Assembly: GCF_900112775.1 (NCBI RefSeq)
Contig: NZ_FOYZ01000001.1
Coordinates: 186,001-250,000 of the forward strand
Direction: 5' to 3'
DNA from: Anaeromicropila populeti
GTDB taxonomy: Bacteria > Bacillota > Clostridia > Lachnospirales > Lachnospiraceae
Length of the DNA stretch: 64,000 nucleotides
A model generated the notes under the pieces. The model saw nothing but the letters and a program-made list of their open reading frames with translations, ran no database searches and was not told the origin of the DNA. Below, in pieces: positions 53,163-63,406 of the stretch. Position 1 is the first letter of the stretch; every line of letters starts with the position of its first letter. The position numbers and the translations under genes are program-made.

Positions 53163-54311
53163 TTACCATATGAAAATTTTATTTAATAATCTCTCTCCTG
53201 ACCTGCCATCCAAATATTCATAACTTTGTCTCTTAAACAATTTCACTCTTTCAATGGTAAATTTATCTTTTCTAATAATTTCGATTACATCATCTGTAGT
53301 TCTTGCAACTGGTCCTGGAACATATTGCTGATAATCTTCATAAAATCCCCTGCCTTCTTTTTCAAATAAATCCAAATCATAAGCATAAAATATCATAGGT
53401 CTTTCTAACAGACAATATTCAAAAATAATAGATGAGTAATCTGTAATTAAAATATCTGATACAAAAAGTAATGTATTAATATCTTGATAATGAGATACAT
53501 TCAATACTCTTTGAGAAATATCCCTTTGCTCCTTTAAAAAGGAAAAGTTTTTTGCTACAAATGGATGTAATTTTAATAAAAATACCATATCTTCATCTGT
53601 ATTCTCAATGATTGCAGATAACTCCAGTTTCATTTTAGGCCGGTCTGTTTCATCATCCCGGAAAGTAGGTGCATAAAGAACCAGTTTCTTTCCCTTTAAT
53701 TCAGGATACTTTTTAAAAAATAAATCTCTCTTTGTTTCCTCTAGTTCTGCATTAAAAAATTCATCTGTCCTTGGAAGCCCCCAAACATAAATCTTATCTT
53801 CTGTAATTCCAAAAGCCTCACTATACTGTTCTTTTGTGTATTGGGAATTTACAATTAAATGGGTGATTTTTTTATTGCCCCGACCTTCTAGTTTTTTTAA
53901 ATCACCTTTATTTATACTTTGTCCAAACTTTTTGATAGTACCTGTTCCATGCCAAAGCTGAATGATGCAAACCTTCTTTCTAAATTTCAAATAAGCCATT
54001 GGTAAAAAAATATTATCTAGCATTACATAAGAGGCTGTTGCAAGATGATATGCTTTCACAACAAAAAAAGAGAGGAACTCTCTGATAAAATGTTTTTTGG
54101 CACGCTCTCTTTCATCTTTTTTTATATAATAAAAGGAATAGCCCTCTCTCTTTTCCTTTAATGCCTTTACCACCACTCCCACACTGCTGTCCTCACTGCT
54201 GTCATGAGTCATAATGCAAAATACCTTTTTAGGCTTCACAGGCAGAATACGAAACAAATAGAAAAAGCATGCAAATATAAAATAGCCTATTTTTTTCATA
54301 TTACTTTCCAT
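53163..54311 (-). CDS. CDP-glycerol glycerophosphotransferase family protein (TagB/TagF type)
   Basis: A 382-aa membrane-associated transferase that adds glycerol phosphate from CDP-glycerol. Motifs IQLWHGTGTIKKFG, SQYTKEQYSEAFGI, GLPRTDEFF, YAPTFRDDE, LKLHPF and LITDYSSIIFEYC are present and it lacks a long extra N-terminal domain. A hydrophobic segment at the start (FIFACFFYLFRIL) may tether it. It overlaps the upstream paralogue by 11 nt. It is the last gene of the tagD operon. Which of the two transferases primes and which elongates cannot be told. Confidence 0.93.
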   Translation of the reverse strand: MESNMKKIGYFIFACFFYLFRILPVKPKKVFCIMTHDSSEDSSVGVVVKALKEKREGYSFYYIKKDERERAKKHFIREFLSFFVVKAYHLATASYVMLDNIFLPMAYLKFRKKVCIIQLWHGTGTIKKFGQSINKGDLKKLEGRGNKKITHLIVNSQYTKEQYSEAFGITEDKIYVWGLPRTDEFFNAELEETKRDLFFKKYPELKGKKLVLYAPTFRDDETDRPKMKLELSAIIENTDEDMVFLLKLHPFVAKNFSFLKEQRDISQRVLNVSHYQDINTLLFVSDILITDYSSIIFEYCLLERPMIFYAYDLDLFEKEGRGFYEDYQQYVPGPVARTTDDVIEIIRKDKFTIERVKLFKRQSYEYLDGRSGERLLNKIFIW

Positions 54312-55491
54312 CCTCCATAATATTTTTCAATAGCTCTACTACCCGCTCAGAAGCTTTCCCGTCATCATAGGAATTAAATTTTTTCAAAAAAATCTCGTAT
54401 TTCTCTGTATACTGAGAAAATTCATAATTCTTTATCTGGTAAATCAACTCCTCTGTTGTCCTCGAAACTGGCCCAGGAACTTCCTTCATAAAATCAAAAT
54501 AAAAACCCCTGAGATTGTTTTTGTAGTTTTCCAAATCATAGGCGTAAAAGAACATCGGTCTTTTTAAAATGCTGTAATCAAACATAACTGAGGAATAGTC
54601 TGTTATTAAACAATCCGATACTAAATAAAGACTGGTAATATCCATTGCTGAATCGAATTTATAAATAAAGTCCGCGTAGCAAGACCAGTCAATGTGATCT
54701 TTTACTAAATAATGATATTTCACTATCATTATATATTCTCCGCCCAACTCTTTCCTCATTCTGTCATAGTCAATATTAGAATAAAATTTATAAAGATTTT
54801 CACCGTAATATTCATTATCTCTCCAGGTTGGTGCGTAAAGTAATATTTTCTTATCTGCTGGAAGACCCAATAAATCTTTCCACTCTTTGATTTTAGCCGC
54901 AGAATTATCTCGAATCAGACTATCATTTCTTGGATACCCAACCTCCAGCATATTTTTGTGAAATGAAAAGCAACGTCTAAATGTCTCTGTGCTAAACGAA
55001 TTCTGGGAAATCAGATAATCCCACGTACTCGTATTTGAAACAAATGCTTTTTTGTAATCCTCTATACTTTTTTCCCCATCCATATGAATACTTTCCATAT
55101 CCAGAGCAAGCTTTTTCAGCGGTGTTCCATGCCATGTCTGTATATAAGTTACACCCTTTCTTTTTACAATAAATGTCGGAAACCGCGAATCGCTAACCCA
55201 TATCTTGGCAATGGCAAAATAATAAAAGTATTTCCACCTAAGCCTTTTTACCTTAATTGGATTTCCTGGAATCTCCACCTGTAAATCTTCCAGAATAAAA
55301 CAGCACTTATACTGACGATCCAAACCCTGCCGCACCATCTCTTCATAAATTGCTTTTGGATTTCCTGTATAATTTCTACCTACATTACTTTCAAATAAAA
55401 TCACATTCTCAGAAACAGGTAAAATTGTTCTCTCTATTTTATATAATAAAAGAAAGACTTTCTTTGCCATGCTTTTTATATACTTTTTCAT
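54301..55491 (-). CDS. CDP-glycerol glycerophosphotransferase family protein (TagB/TagF type)
   Basis: A 396-aa paralogue of the next gene, with TYIQTWHGTPLKKLALDM, SQNSFSTETFRRCF, GYPRNDSLI, YAPTWRDNEYYG, KYHYL instead of KLHPF, and LITDYSSVMFDYS. ATG at 55491 has AAAGGGTG close upstream; a longer frame to 55536 lies in the preceding gene. The Tyr-His change in the KLHPF block may indicate a distinct acceptor. It follows the HAD phosphatase gene by 22 nt. Confidence 0.92.
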   Translation of the reverse strand: MKKYIKSMAKKVFLLLYKIERTILPVSENVILFESNVGRNYTGNPKAIYEEMVRQGLDRQYKCCFILEDLQVEIPGNPIKVKRLRWKYFYYFAIAKIWVSDSRFPTFIVKRKGVTYIQTWHGTPLKKLALDMESIHMDGEKSIEDYKKAFVSNTSTWDYLISQNSFSTETFRRCFSFHKNMLEVGYPRNDSLIRDNSAAKIKEWKDLLGLPADKKILLYAPTWRDNEYYGENLYKFYSNIDYDRMRKELGGEYIMIVKYHYLVKDHIDWSCYADFIYKFDSAMDITSLYLVSDCLITDYSSVMFDYSILKRPMFFYAYDLENYKNNLRGFYFDFMKEVPGPVSRTTEELIYQIKNYEFSQYTEKYEIFLKKFNSYDDGKASERVVELLKNIMEDGK

Positions 55492-55513
55492 ATTACACCC
55501 TTTAATTAGTTTT

Positions 55514-56326
55514 CTAAATTTTCCGCAGTGATTCATAAATATCTTTTATGCTGTCACAATAAAATGCTGGCTTATAACTTGTATCTTCCAAGTCCTCTTT
55601 TTTTACTTCACCACTAAAAACAGCAACGGTATCTACTCCTGCATTAATCCCACAGGCAATATCTGTATATAATCTGTCCCCTATTACAACAGTTTCATGA
55701 GCAGAAGCATTAAATGTCTTCATTGCCATCTCAACAATAACTGGATTGGGCTTTCCTATATAAATAGGTTTTCTTTTCACTGCATTTTCAATCATATTGC
55801 AGATTGCCCCGCAATCAGGAATAAATCCAAACCCAACTGGGCATACCAAATCAGGATTAGTAGCTATAAATGCTGCATTTTTCGTTTGCAAAATTTCACA
55901 TACCCTAAATACTTTTTGGTAGGTCAATTCATTATCAAATCCAACCACTACTGCCACAACATCTTCCTCAACTTCTTCTGTAACACGTAGACCAGCGGCT
56001 TTCAGTTCATTAATAAAGGACTTAGTACCTGCTGCAAACAACTTCTGACTTCCAAATTCCTTTTTCAAATACAGTATAGAGGCATACGACGAAGTAATAA
56101 AATTAGTTTCATCTACTTCTAGCCCTATTTTCTTATATTTCAAAACATAATCAGCAATACTGGTGGTTGAATTATTTGTAATAAAAACGTATTTTCCCTT
56201 TTGCCTGAGAACCTCTTGGAAAAATTCCATTGCCCCCTCAAATAACTTTCCATCAAAACCAATTGTACCGTCAATATCTAATAAGAACAGCTTCTTTTTT
56301 TGCATTTCCCTATCTAGCTGCTTCAT
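55514..56326 (-). CDS. HAD-IIA family phosphatase (NagD-like)
   Basis: A 270-aa HAD hydrolase. The nucleophile motif [14 protein letters not shown], the second motif [16 protein letters not shown], and [18 protein letters not shown] are all there, along with the C2-type cap. In capsule loci of other Firmicutes a HAD enzyme of this family accompanies a glycerol-phosphate cytidylyltransferase and may make or remove a glycerol phosphate intermediate; here it sits between tagD and two CDP-glycerol transferases with overlaps of 4 nt to tagD, so a role in the CDP-glycerol supply is inferred. Confidence 0.9.
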   Translation of the reverse strand: MKQLDREMQKKKLFLLDIDGTIGFDGKLFEGAMEFFQEVLRQKGKYVFITNNSTTSIADYVLKYKKIGLEVDETNFITSSYASILYLKKEFGSQKLFAAGTKSFINELKAAGLRVTEEVEEDVVAVVVGFDNELTYQKVFRVCEILQTKNAAFIATNPDLVCPVGFGFIPDCGAICNMIENAVKRKPIYIGKPNPVIVEMAMKTFNASAHETVVIGDRLYTDIACGINAGVDTVAVFSGEVKKEDLEDTSYKPAFYCDSIKDIYESLRKI

Positions 56327-56724
56327 TTTGTGCTGCTTCCCATGTTTAAGTCACTTTTTATTTTTGTAGTAGAAATACCATCCGTTCTTGGCAGATATAC
56401 TACCTCACAATAATCCTTTAGAAAATCAAACTGTCCCTTCCAGTCATCCCCCATAACAAAAACATCCACATTGTTGTCCTGTACATCACTAATTTTTTGT
56501 TCCCAGTTATACTCTGGAATCACCTCATCCACATATTTAATTGATTCCAGAATCATCTTTCTATCTTCATAACAATGGTATGCTGTTTTATGTTTTATGG
56601 CATTAAATTCATCTGAGGACAATACAACAATTAAGTAGTCCCCCAATTCCCTTGCTCTCCTTAATAAATTAATATGACCTACATGCAATAAATCATATGT
56701 TCCATACGTAATTACTTTCTTCAT
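56323..56724 (-). CDS. tagD: Glycerol-3-phosphate cytidylyltransferase
   Basis: TagD makes CDP-glycerol from CTP and glycerol 3-phosphate. The 133-aa protein starts [20 protein letters not shown], with the HVGH active-site motif, [12 protein letters not shown], and DGISTTKIK near the end; this is nearly the length of the Bacillus enzyme (about 129 aa). ATG at 56724 is chosen because the sequence then begins at the family start; an in-frame ATG six bases upstream is possible. RBS AAAGGA is 10 nt away. First gene of a four-gene operon; no clear promoter is visible in the 90 nt before it. Confidence 0.95.
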   Translation of the reverse strand: MKKVITYGTYDLLHVGHINLLRRARELGDYLIVVLSSDEFNAIKHKTAYHCYEDRKMILESIKYVDEVIPEYNWEQKISDVQDNNVDVFVMGDDWKGQFDFLKDYCEVVYLPRTDGISTTKIKSDLNMGSSTK

Positions 56725-56770
56725 CACCATTACTTCCTTTCTCCTCTGGTTTTTCCTATAATTCACAAAA

Positions 56771-56796
56771 GAGCGGGATTCATTAAAATCCCACTC
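56771..56796 (-). terminator. Terminator-like hairpin between leuA and tagD
   Basis: Stem GAGCGGGATT/AATCCCACTC (one mismatch), loop 6 nt, minus-strand tail TTTTGTG. It probably ends leuA; some readthrough may feed tagD, which has no obvious promoter. Confidence 0.7.
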
Positions 56797-56821
56797 AGAA
56801 TATTTTATATCACAACTTTCC

Positions 56822-58489
56822 TTACTTCTTTAACCGGTTAACTGCGCTAAAGATAGCTCGTATAGAAGCCCTTGTAATGTTAGAACTAACACCAACACCA
56901 TAGGTTGCTTCATTGGTATCCATGTTCAACATGTGAATATATGCTGCTGCCTGGGCATTGGAACCTTCTCTTAAAGCATGTTCTGAATAATCTAGCACCT
57001 TAAACCGAACACCATACAATTCCTGTATTCCCTTTTGTACAGCATCTATTGGACCATTTCCAGCTGTTATAAAAGAGCCTTCCTTGCCACTCTCTGTATA
57101 CATCACTAATACCTGTGTATCAAAAGATTTATCTGCATCTGACAAATCTTCAACCTTACACTTTCTAAAATGTAATGGTTCCTTCTGATCTAAGTAGCAC
57201 TTTTTAAATTCACTCATAATTTGTTCTGGTGCCACCTCGCCCTTTTCCTCGGCAATAACTTGAATAATATCTGCAAACTCTTTATGCATTCCTTTTGGAA
57301 GCTTAAACCCAAAATAAGTATCCATTACAAAAGCTACTCCGCCTTTGCCAGATTGACTGTTAATACGTACAATTGGTTCATATTCTCTTCCTAAATCTGA
57401 AGGATCAATTGGCAGATAAGGCACTTCCCAATATTCTTGATTTCTTTCCTTTAAGGCATACATGCCTTTATTAATGGCATCCTGATGTGATCCTGAAAAT
57501 GCAGTAAATACAAGTTTCCCTGCATATGGATGTCGATAATGTACCTGCATTTTATTGCAACGCTCATATATGTCAATACATTCATTCACATTTTCAATAT
57601 CCAGTTGTGGATCAATGCCTTGTGAAAACATATTGTACGCAATATTTAAAATATCTACATTACCAGTTCTTTCTCCGTTACCAAATAAAGTTCCTTCTAT
57701 TCTGTCCGCGCCTGCCAATAAAGCAAGTTCTGCCGCTGCTACAGCAGTCCCCCTGTCATTGTGAGGATGTACGCTTAAAATAATAGCTTCTCTCTTTTTA
57801 AAATTCCGATTCATCCATTCGATTTGATCTGCATAAACATTCGGTGTATTCATCTCAACCGTTGCTGGTAAATTAATGATAACTGGATTCTCTTTGGTTC
57901 CGCCCCAAATGTCAACAACAGCATCGCAGATTTCTAATGCAAAATCTAATTCCGTTCCTGTAAAGCTTTCAGGTGAATATTCTAAAGTAATCTTTCCTTC
58001 AAAATCCTTTGCGTATTTCTTTACAAGTTCTGTTCCTTCAATGGCAATCTGCTTAATTTCTTCCCTGCTCATTCCAAAAACAACATCTCTCTGCAATGTC
58101 GAAGTAGAGTTATAAATATGAACAATTACCTGCTTAATACCTTGGATTGCTTCAAATGTACGCTCAATTAAATGTTCTCTGCACTGAACTAAGACTTGAA
58201 CCATTACATCATCTGGTATTAAATTCCGCTCAACCAACTGTCTTAAAAAATCATACTCGATCTGTGAAGCCGATGGAAAGCCGATCTCTATTTCCTTAAA
58301 ACCTAACTTCACTAAAAAGTTAAAAAATTCAATCTTTTCTTCTACAACCATTGGCTCAATCAAAGCCTGATTGCCATCTCTCAAATCAACACTACACCAT
58401 ACGGGTGCTTTCTCTATCTCTTTATTCGGCCACTGACGATCTGGTAAATTTACCACTGGTACTCTTCTATATCTTTTAAAATTCAACAT
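56822..58489 (-). CDS. leuA: 2-isopropylmalate synthase (long form)
   Basis: LeuA condenses acetyl-CoA with 2-oxoisovalerate, the first step of leucine synthesis. The 555-aa length and start with [20 protein letters not shown] match the long bacterial type. The catalytic [14 protein letters not shown] and [11 protein letters not shown] motifs are present, and the C-terminal regulatory domain (about 430-555) should bind leucine. ATG at 58489 follows AGGAGGAGA. A promoter lies 150 nt upstream; no T-box or leader peptide is visible in the leader. Confidence 0.96.
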   Translation of the reverse strand: MLNFKRYRRVPVVNLPDRQWPNKEIEKAPVWCSVDLRDGNQALIEPMVVEEKIEFFNFLVKLGFKEIEIGFPSASQIEYDFLRQLVERNLIPDDVMVQVLVQCREHLIERTFEAIQGIKQVIVHIYNSTSTLQRDVVFGMSREEIKQIAIEGTELVKKYAKDFEGKITLEYSPESFTGTELDFALEICDAVVDIWGGTKENPVIINLPATVEMNTPNVYADQIEWMNRNFKKREAIILSVHPHNDRGTAVAAAELALLAGADRIEGTLFGNGERTGNVDILNIAYNMFSQGIDPQLDIENVNECIDIYERCNKMQVHYRHPYAGKLVFTAFSGSHQDAINKGMYALKERNQEYWEVPYLPIDPSDLGREYEPIVRINSQSGKGGVAFVMDTYFGFKLPKGMHKEFADIIQVIAEEKGEVAPEQIMSEFKKCYLDQKEPLHFRKCKVEDLSDADKSFDTQVLVMYTESGKEGSFITAGNGPIDAVQKGIQELYGVRFKVLDYSEHALREGSNAQAAAYIHMLNMDTNEATYGVGVSSNITRASIRAIFSAVNRLKK

Positions 58490-58645
58490 ATTATCTCCTC
58501 CTGATTTATAGTTCCTATTATCTGCACGATTCTATACTACGGAGTCGATAAATCACACTATATATTCTTATTATGAACATTTTTTTACTATATATCTTAG
58601 CCCCATCGCTATCACGTTCCTTTTTCTCTTTCTATTGTGCATTTC

Positions 58646-58674
58646 ATTATAGCACTATCACTTTTATTTCGCAA
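58646..58674 (-). promoter_or_regulatory. Promoter of leuA
   Basis: Minus-strand TTGCGA (58674-58669), 17-nt spacer, TATAAT (58651-58646). Leader of about 150 nt, AT-rich. Confidence 0.7.
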
Positions 58675-58690
58675 GTACTCCTATCAAAAT

Positions 58691-60151
58691 TTATAGTGAC
58701 AGCCAGAACTCAATTCCTCTTTCTTTATTTCTCACACCACATTCTCCATGATGAGCACTCATAATGGTTTTTACAATATGAAGTCCCATTCCCAGGTTAT
58801 GATCCTCTGTTCTCTTTCTTGCCTTATCTATGCGGTAAAAATTGTTCCATATTTTATCAATATGCTCCTCACTAATAGCAGTTCCTTCATTATATACCGA
58901 TAAAGTCGCTCTATCTCCCTCTGGCTCTACCTTTACTATAATCTTATTCCCCCTTGGGGTGTGGTGGATAGCATTTGAAATATAATTATTAATTGCTTCT
59001 TCCAAGTAAACGGGATCACCCTTAACCATACCACAGGGAAGGGTATGGAATTCCCATATAATTCCTTTATCCTTAAACAATATATGATTTTTTTGAATAA
59101 CATGCTCTGCCAGCTCTGCCAGATTAATTTCTTCCATTTGAATATCTATAATTTTATTTTCTAAACTAGCCAAATTCAGCAATCGTTTTATCAAAATATC
59201 CATCTTGTGAGTTTCATCTAATATGGTTTCATAATAGAAGTTCCTGTCAATGCCTGGTACATCATTATTTAGCATTTCCGCGTAACCAGTCAGTATGGAT
59301 AAAGGCGTTTTTAGTTCGTGAGAAATATTTGCAATAAACTCCTTTCGCATTTCATCAAGCTTGTTCATATACTCATTATCTTTCTCCAGCTGCTCATTGG
59401 TTTTCTTGAGTGTTAAAATATTATTTTCAAGCTTATCGGTCATGATGTTTATATTAGCCGCAAGACTTCCCAGTTCATCTTTCAAATTATTCACAGGTGC
59501 ACGCACAGAAAAATCAAGATTTGACACATGAATGGCAACCTGGTTAATATCTTCTATGGGTTTTGCTATTTGCTTTGCTATAATATAAACAATAATAACA
59601 CCAGCCATCAATGCAAATATTGAGATATATAGCAGAAAAAAATTGGTGCTTGTCATATCATCACTGATAGATTTTACAGAAACACGAATTACAAGATGAT
59701 AAATCGTTTCATTTTGTTGGACTATCCCAAATAAACGTATTTTATCGTAATCAGATCCAGTTCTATCCAGAATAGGCTTTGCATCTTTACAAAAGTCATT
59801 AGTATACTTTTTAAGATCTATATCTGTATATTTCTGACTGTTTCTATTATCTGGCTTTTTATCTTTTGGCATTAAATTTTTATTTGTATAAAGAAACTCC
59901 AAATTTTCATCCGCTAAAATAAATTCCAGATTATTATCATTTTCCTTTTCTTCCAAAATGTTAATTATGCTTTCTTGTGTTGAAGCAGTGGCCTCTTGTA
60001 TTTCATTGTACACCTTCTGTACCATCTTCATTTTTTGAAAGGTATAATATCTTTCTGCAAACAAAAAATTAGCCGCCATCTGTACAGCAAACATACAGAA
60101 CAGTATGCCACATATAGTAACTGTCAGCCTGGTCTTTATTGATTTGAACAT
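58691..60151 (-). CDS. Sensor histidine kinase
   Basis: A 486-aa kinase with two membrane segments (about 8-28 and 167-190) enclosing a 140-residue outside sensor loop, HAMP (about 190-245), a short coiled coil, HisKA with FIANISHELKTPLSILTG and HATPase (EEAINNYISNAIHH; NLGMGLHIVKTIM). The ATG at 60151 has GAGGTGA 4 nt upstream and overlaps the regulator gene by 16 nt. It is the last gene of the series that starts upstream of cdaA. Confidence 0.93.
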   Translation of the reverse strand: MFKSIKTRLTVTICGILFCMFAVQMAANFLFAERYYTFQKMKMVQKVYNEIQEATASTQESIINILEEKENDNNLEFILADENLEFLYTNKNLMPKDKKPDNRNSQKYTDIDLKKYTNDFCKDAKPILDRTGSDYDKIRLFGIVQQNETIYHLVIRVSVKSISDDMTSTNFFLLYISIFALMAGVIIVYIIAKQIAKPIEDINQVAIHVSNLDFSVRAPVNNLKDELGSLAANINIMTDKLENNILTLKKTNEQLEKDNEYMNKLDEMRKEFIANISHELKTPLSILTGYAEMLNNDVPGIDRNFYYETILDETHKMDILIKRLLNLASLENKIIDIQMEEINLAELAEHVIQKNHILFKDKGIIWEFHTLPCGMVKGDPVYLEEAINNYISNAIHHTPRGNKIIVKVEPEGDRATLSVYNEGTAISEEHIDKIWNNFYRIDKARKRTEDHNLGMGLHIVKTIMSAHHGECGVRNKERGIEFWLSL

Positions 60152-60831
60152 GGACTCACCTCGAATCGATACCCTTTACCGTGTATTGTCTGTATAAATG
60201 TTGTACCGATTTTTGATCGTAGCTGCTTTATATGTGTATCAACAGTCCGGCTCCCTCCAAGATAATCATAGCTCCAAACCTCATTTAAAAGACATTCTCT
60301 GGTTAACACAATATTGATATTATCTGTAAAAAACAGCAGGAGATCATACTCTTTTGGCGTTAGATTTACCTCATTTCCCTGAACAGTTACCCGCATACTT
60401 TCTTTGTCAATTACAATAGGTCCATAAGCCACTCTCTGCTTAGGCTGAGTTTTACTGCGTCTTAAAACCGCCTCAATATGCGCCCGTAAAATGACAGGGG
60501 AAAATGGTTTTGTAATATAATCGTCAGCACCTCTTTTAAAACCCGATAACTGATCATATTCCTGACTTTTAGCAGTTAACATAATAATCGGCACAGAAGA
60601 AACCTCTCTTATTTCTGCTAAAACTTCAAAACCATCCTTTACTGGCATCATCACATCCAAAATAATCATATCTAACCTGCTATTTTCTGCATAAAAAAGA
60701 TTGAGTGCCTGCTGACCATTTTCTGCTTCCATAATAATATAATTACAGCTGGTCAAAAAATCTTTTAACATCCTTCTTATCCGAATTTCATCTTCTGCAA
60801 TCAAAATTGTTTTTTTTGAAATAATTATCAA
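60136..60831 (-). CDS. Response regulator, OmpR/PhoB family
   Basis: A 231-aa regulator with receiver domain (KTILIAEDEIRIRR, phospho-Asp in MIILDVMMPVKDG, Lys in DDYITKPFSP) and winged-helix DNA-binding domain (LTPKEYDLLLFF; TVDTHIKQLRSKIG). The only start in frame is TTG at 60831, close to GAAAGAGAG. It lies 14 nt from the HPr gene and pairs with the kinase downstream. Confidence 0.94.
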   Translation of the reverse strand: MIIISKKTILIAEDEIRIRRMLKDFLTSCNYIIMEAENGQQALNLFYAENSRLDMIILDVMMPVKDGFEVLAEIREVSSVPIIMLTAKSQEYDQLSGFKRGADDYITKPFSPVILRAHIEAVLRRSKTQPKQRVAYGPIVIDKESMRVTVQGNEVNLTPKEYDLLLFFTDNINIVLTRECLLNEVWSYDYLGGSRTVDTHIKQLRSKIGTTFIQTIHGKGYRFEVSPCSNQ

Positions 60832-60845
60832 CTCTCTTTCTGTTT

Positions 60846-61100
60846 TTAACTATCTTCAAACAGTTTTTTCAGCGTATCCAGAGCAGCTTTTTCATCACTT
60901 CCGCTGCATATCAGTTCAAATTCTTCTCCGTACCGGATTCCTGCTGCCAGAACACTTAAAACACTTTTTGCATTTGCAACTATATTATCTTTTTTAATTT
61001 CAATTTTACACTCATAATTTAACGCCTCTGTACATAAAACACCAACTGGACGCAAATGTAATCCTAATGGATTATTCATCTGGATTCTTGCACTTATCAT
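60846..61100 (-). CDS. HPr family phosphocarrier protein
   Basis: An 84-aa HPr. His15 sits in PLGLHLRPVG and Ser46 in NAKSVLSVLA at the exact positions expected for the phospho-His of the PTS and the regulatory Ser of Gram-positive HPr. So both carrier and regulatory roles are possible; a Crh-type protein would lack His15. ATG at 61100 has GGGAGGG 6 nt upstream; a longer frame to 61115 is less likely. It lies between cdaR and the two-component pair, far from any PTS genes in the window. Confidence 0.92.
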   Translation of the reverse strand: MISARIQMNNPLGLHLRPVGVLCTEALNYECKIEIKKDNIVANAKSVLSVLAAGIRYGEEFELICSGSDEKAALDTLKKLFEDS

Positions 61101-61142
61101 GCAATTCCCTCCCAATCTATCTTTTTTGCTTGACCCTTATTC

Positions 61143-62513
61143 TTATTCTTCTGTTGCCTGTGGTTCTTCACTAGTCTCAGAATTTGGTGTTTCTGTTGGT
61201 AAAGAAGGTGTTGCCAAATCCTCTGTTGCCTGTGGAGTATTTACTGGTTCCTCATCAGGATTTCCCTCTGTTTCCTCAACATTTTTCTTAATCACAACTG
61301 TAATAACAGGTAAATTCTCAGTCTGAACATTATCTGGAAGAGTCAGGCTGAGCTGCACCTTCTGTCTCCCTTCCTGAATATCCTTATAATCGATATATGG
61401 CACTATTTTCACGCCGATATCCTCTTCTCCCAAATCGGCTAATATTTCTGACAGTGCAACGATAGTAACGGTACATGTTTCATTCGGATACTCACAATAA
61501 TACTCATCTGGCAGATTTTTAACTAAAACATCGCCCATATTAATTGTAATCTGCTTTTTAGACAGTTTCACAATTCCAATTTTGTATACAATGTTTTCTT
61601 CCTCCTGTGAGACAAGGCTGACTCCATCTGGCAATACATCCGATAAGGAATACGTACCTTCTACATCGCTATATTGACCCGAAATATCAATTGAAACAGG
61701 GATTTTTTCAATTTTCTCTAAATCCTCAGCGTCCCCCTTAATAGTAATTTCACCTGGATCATAATCATTCTCTACATATGCGTATCCGGTTTCAGGTTCA
61801 CCTGTAACTGAAAATTCAATTGGAACTGTTTTCGTATCTAACAAAGGAATGGTTACAGAAATCTTACTAACTCCAAAAGTTAATTTGTCACTACTAATTT
61901 CCTTTCCATTTTCATCATATGCTTTTGGCTCTAGCTTCTGCTTAATCTCTTCCGTAGCTCCTGTAATATCAACCAGCACCTTTACCTCGTACACTTTATT
62001 TATAATGGATTCAGCACCTGTAACTTCTATTTTAATCGGAGAATAGGAAGCTGCTCCCGTTGCCTTTCCTTCCGCAACCGTTCCTGTAGTCTCGATCTGT
62101 ACTGGTACCTTTACTGTAACAATGTCCTCTAATGAAATACCCATCGTTCTTACTTTTCCTGGAATAATATCAATTTCACTAGAATGCTTTGGACACTCTA
62201 TATCAATTCCGATTGCTTTCCACGGAGACACTAATGTAGCCAAATCCGCAGTAACTACAAAATCTGTTTTTTTCAAATCATCCAGTACACTTCTTTTTCC
62301 CTCTACGGTAAAATCTACAGAAACACCCGACGTAATGGTATACGCCTTACCTCTCTCCTTAATATAGTTCTCATTTAAAACTGTAACCTGGACATTAGTG
62401 AATTGAATTGTTTTTATGGGATCCTCAATATTAATAATAACAATCCATATAAACGCAGCAAGGCAAAGAGATAATATTTTAAGCCCTAGATTGTTAATTA
62501 ATTTTTCTTTCAT
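61143..62513 (-). CDS. cdaR: CdaR, YbbR-like regulator of the diadenylate cyclase
   Basis: A 456-aa membrane-anchored protein with an N-terminal helix (LGLKILSLCLAAFIWIVIIN) and four YbbR domains outside the membrane (repeats of the type VTVLNENYIKERGK, VPVQIETTGTVAEG, VPIEFSVTGEPETG). The last 45 residues are acidic and Pro/Thr rich and add a low-complexity tail. CdaR controls the activity of CdaA. The ATG overlaps the cdaA gene by 20 nt and follows GGAAGG. Confidence 0.93.
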   Translation of the reverse strand: MKEKLINNLGLKILSLCLAAFIWIVIINIEDPIKTIQFTNVQVTVLNENYIKERGKAYTITSGVSVDFTVEGKRSVLDDLKKTDFVVTADLATLVSPWKAIGIDIECPKHSSEIDIIPGKVRTMGISLEDIVTVKVPVQIETTGTVAEGKATGAASYSPIKIEVTGAESIINKVYEVKVLVDITGATEEIKQKLEPKAYDENGKEISSDKLTFGVSKISVTIPLLDTKTVPIEFSVTGEPETGYAYVENDYDPGEITIKGDAEDLEKIEKIPVSIDISGQYSDVEGTYSLSDVLPDGVSLVSQEEENIVYKIGIVKLSKKQITINMGDVLVKNLPDEYYCEYPNETCTVTIVALSEILADLGEEDIGVKIVPYIDYKDIQEGRQKVQLSLTLPDNVQTENLPVITVVIKKNVEETEGNPDEEPVNTPQATEDLATPSLPTETPNSETSEEPQATEE

Positions 62514-63372
62514 CTTTCTGCCTTCCCTTCCATAACTTCCTCTTCTTTGCTTCCATACTCTTACCCTGAACCTGCTCCAGCTTAGTTCTTAGATAATCTC
62601 CATCCACCCCTCGAATGATTTCTCCATTGGCTGCAATCGAAACATTTCCCGTTTCTTCAGAAACAATTATGGTCAGACTGTCTGTAACCTCACTAATCCC
62701 AACACCAGCACGATGTCTTGTTCCAAGCTCCTTACTAAGCGCCATATTGTCAGATAAAGGAAGATAGCAGGTTGCTGCCACAATTCTGTCATTCCGAATT
62801 AAGACTGCTCCATCGTGTAAAGGAGTATTATGTTCAAATATATTAATCAACAGCTGGCTGCTTATCTGGGAATCCAGAATAATACCAGTTCTCTCATATT
62901 CATGCAATGTAACCTCTCTTTCAATTACCATCAAGGCTCCTGTCTTATTCTTTGCCAGTTCAAACGTTGCTTTTACAATATCATTAATCGTCTTAGTGGT
63001 AAACTTTTCTTTTCGATCCTTTGTATCATCAAATGGCATAATCGTTTTAAAAATATCACGTCTTCCAAGCTGTTCTAATGCATTACGTATTTCTGGCTGA
63101 AATACAATAATGACTGCTGTAATTCCAAACCCAATGGTTTTAGAAAAAATCCAAAGTATCACGTCCATTCTTAAAAATATAGCAAACAAACCAAAAATAC
63201 CAATGACGATTAGCCCTTTTACAAGCATCCATGCCCTTGTATTTTTAATCCATATAATAATATGATAAGTGACAAATGCAATAATTATAATTTCTAAAAT
63301 ATCAATTATTGTGATTTTAGGTACTGAAAGCTGTATCACATAATTTTTGAAAAAGTTTTTAATTGTTTCCAT
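62494..63372 (-). CDS. cdaA: Diadenylate cyclase CdaA (c-di-AMP synthase)
   Basis: A 292-aa enzyme that makes cyclic di-AMP from two ATP. Three membrane helices occupy about 20-105 (IIDILEIIIIAFVTYHIII onward), then the DAC domain with catalytic PLHDGAVLIRNDRI and LGTRHRAGVGISE. The ATG at 63372 follows GAGG. It is followed by cdaR, then an HPr gene; the usual glmM is not seen in the rest of the cluster. c-di-AMP controls potassium and osmolyte balance and wall homeostasis. Confidence 0.97.
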   Translation of the reverse strand: METIKNFFKNYVIQLSVPKITIIDILEIIIIAFVTYHIIIWIKNTRAWMLVKGLIVIGIFGLFAIFLRMDVILWIFSKTIGFGITAVIIVFQPEIRNALEQLGRRDIFKTIMPFDDTKDRKEKFTTKTINDIVKATFELAKNKTGALMVIEREVTLHEYERTGIILDSQISSQLLINIFEHNTPLHDGAVLIRNDRIVAATCYLPLSDNMALSKELGTRHRAGVGISEVTDSLTIIVSEETGNVSIAANGEIIRGVDGDYLRTKLEQVQGKSMEAKKRKLWKGRQKDERKIN

Positions 63373-63406
63373 CCATAACCTCTTCCTATGACTCTGTCAT
63401 AAAAAT

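Noticed and set aside
58490-58690. Possible T-box or leucine leader before leuA
   Set aside because: No T-box core, leucine-codon leader peptide or terminator can be found in the 150-nt leader.
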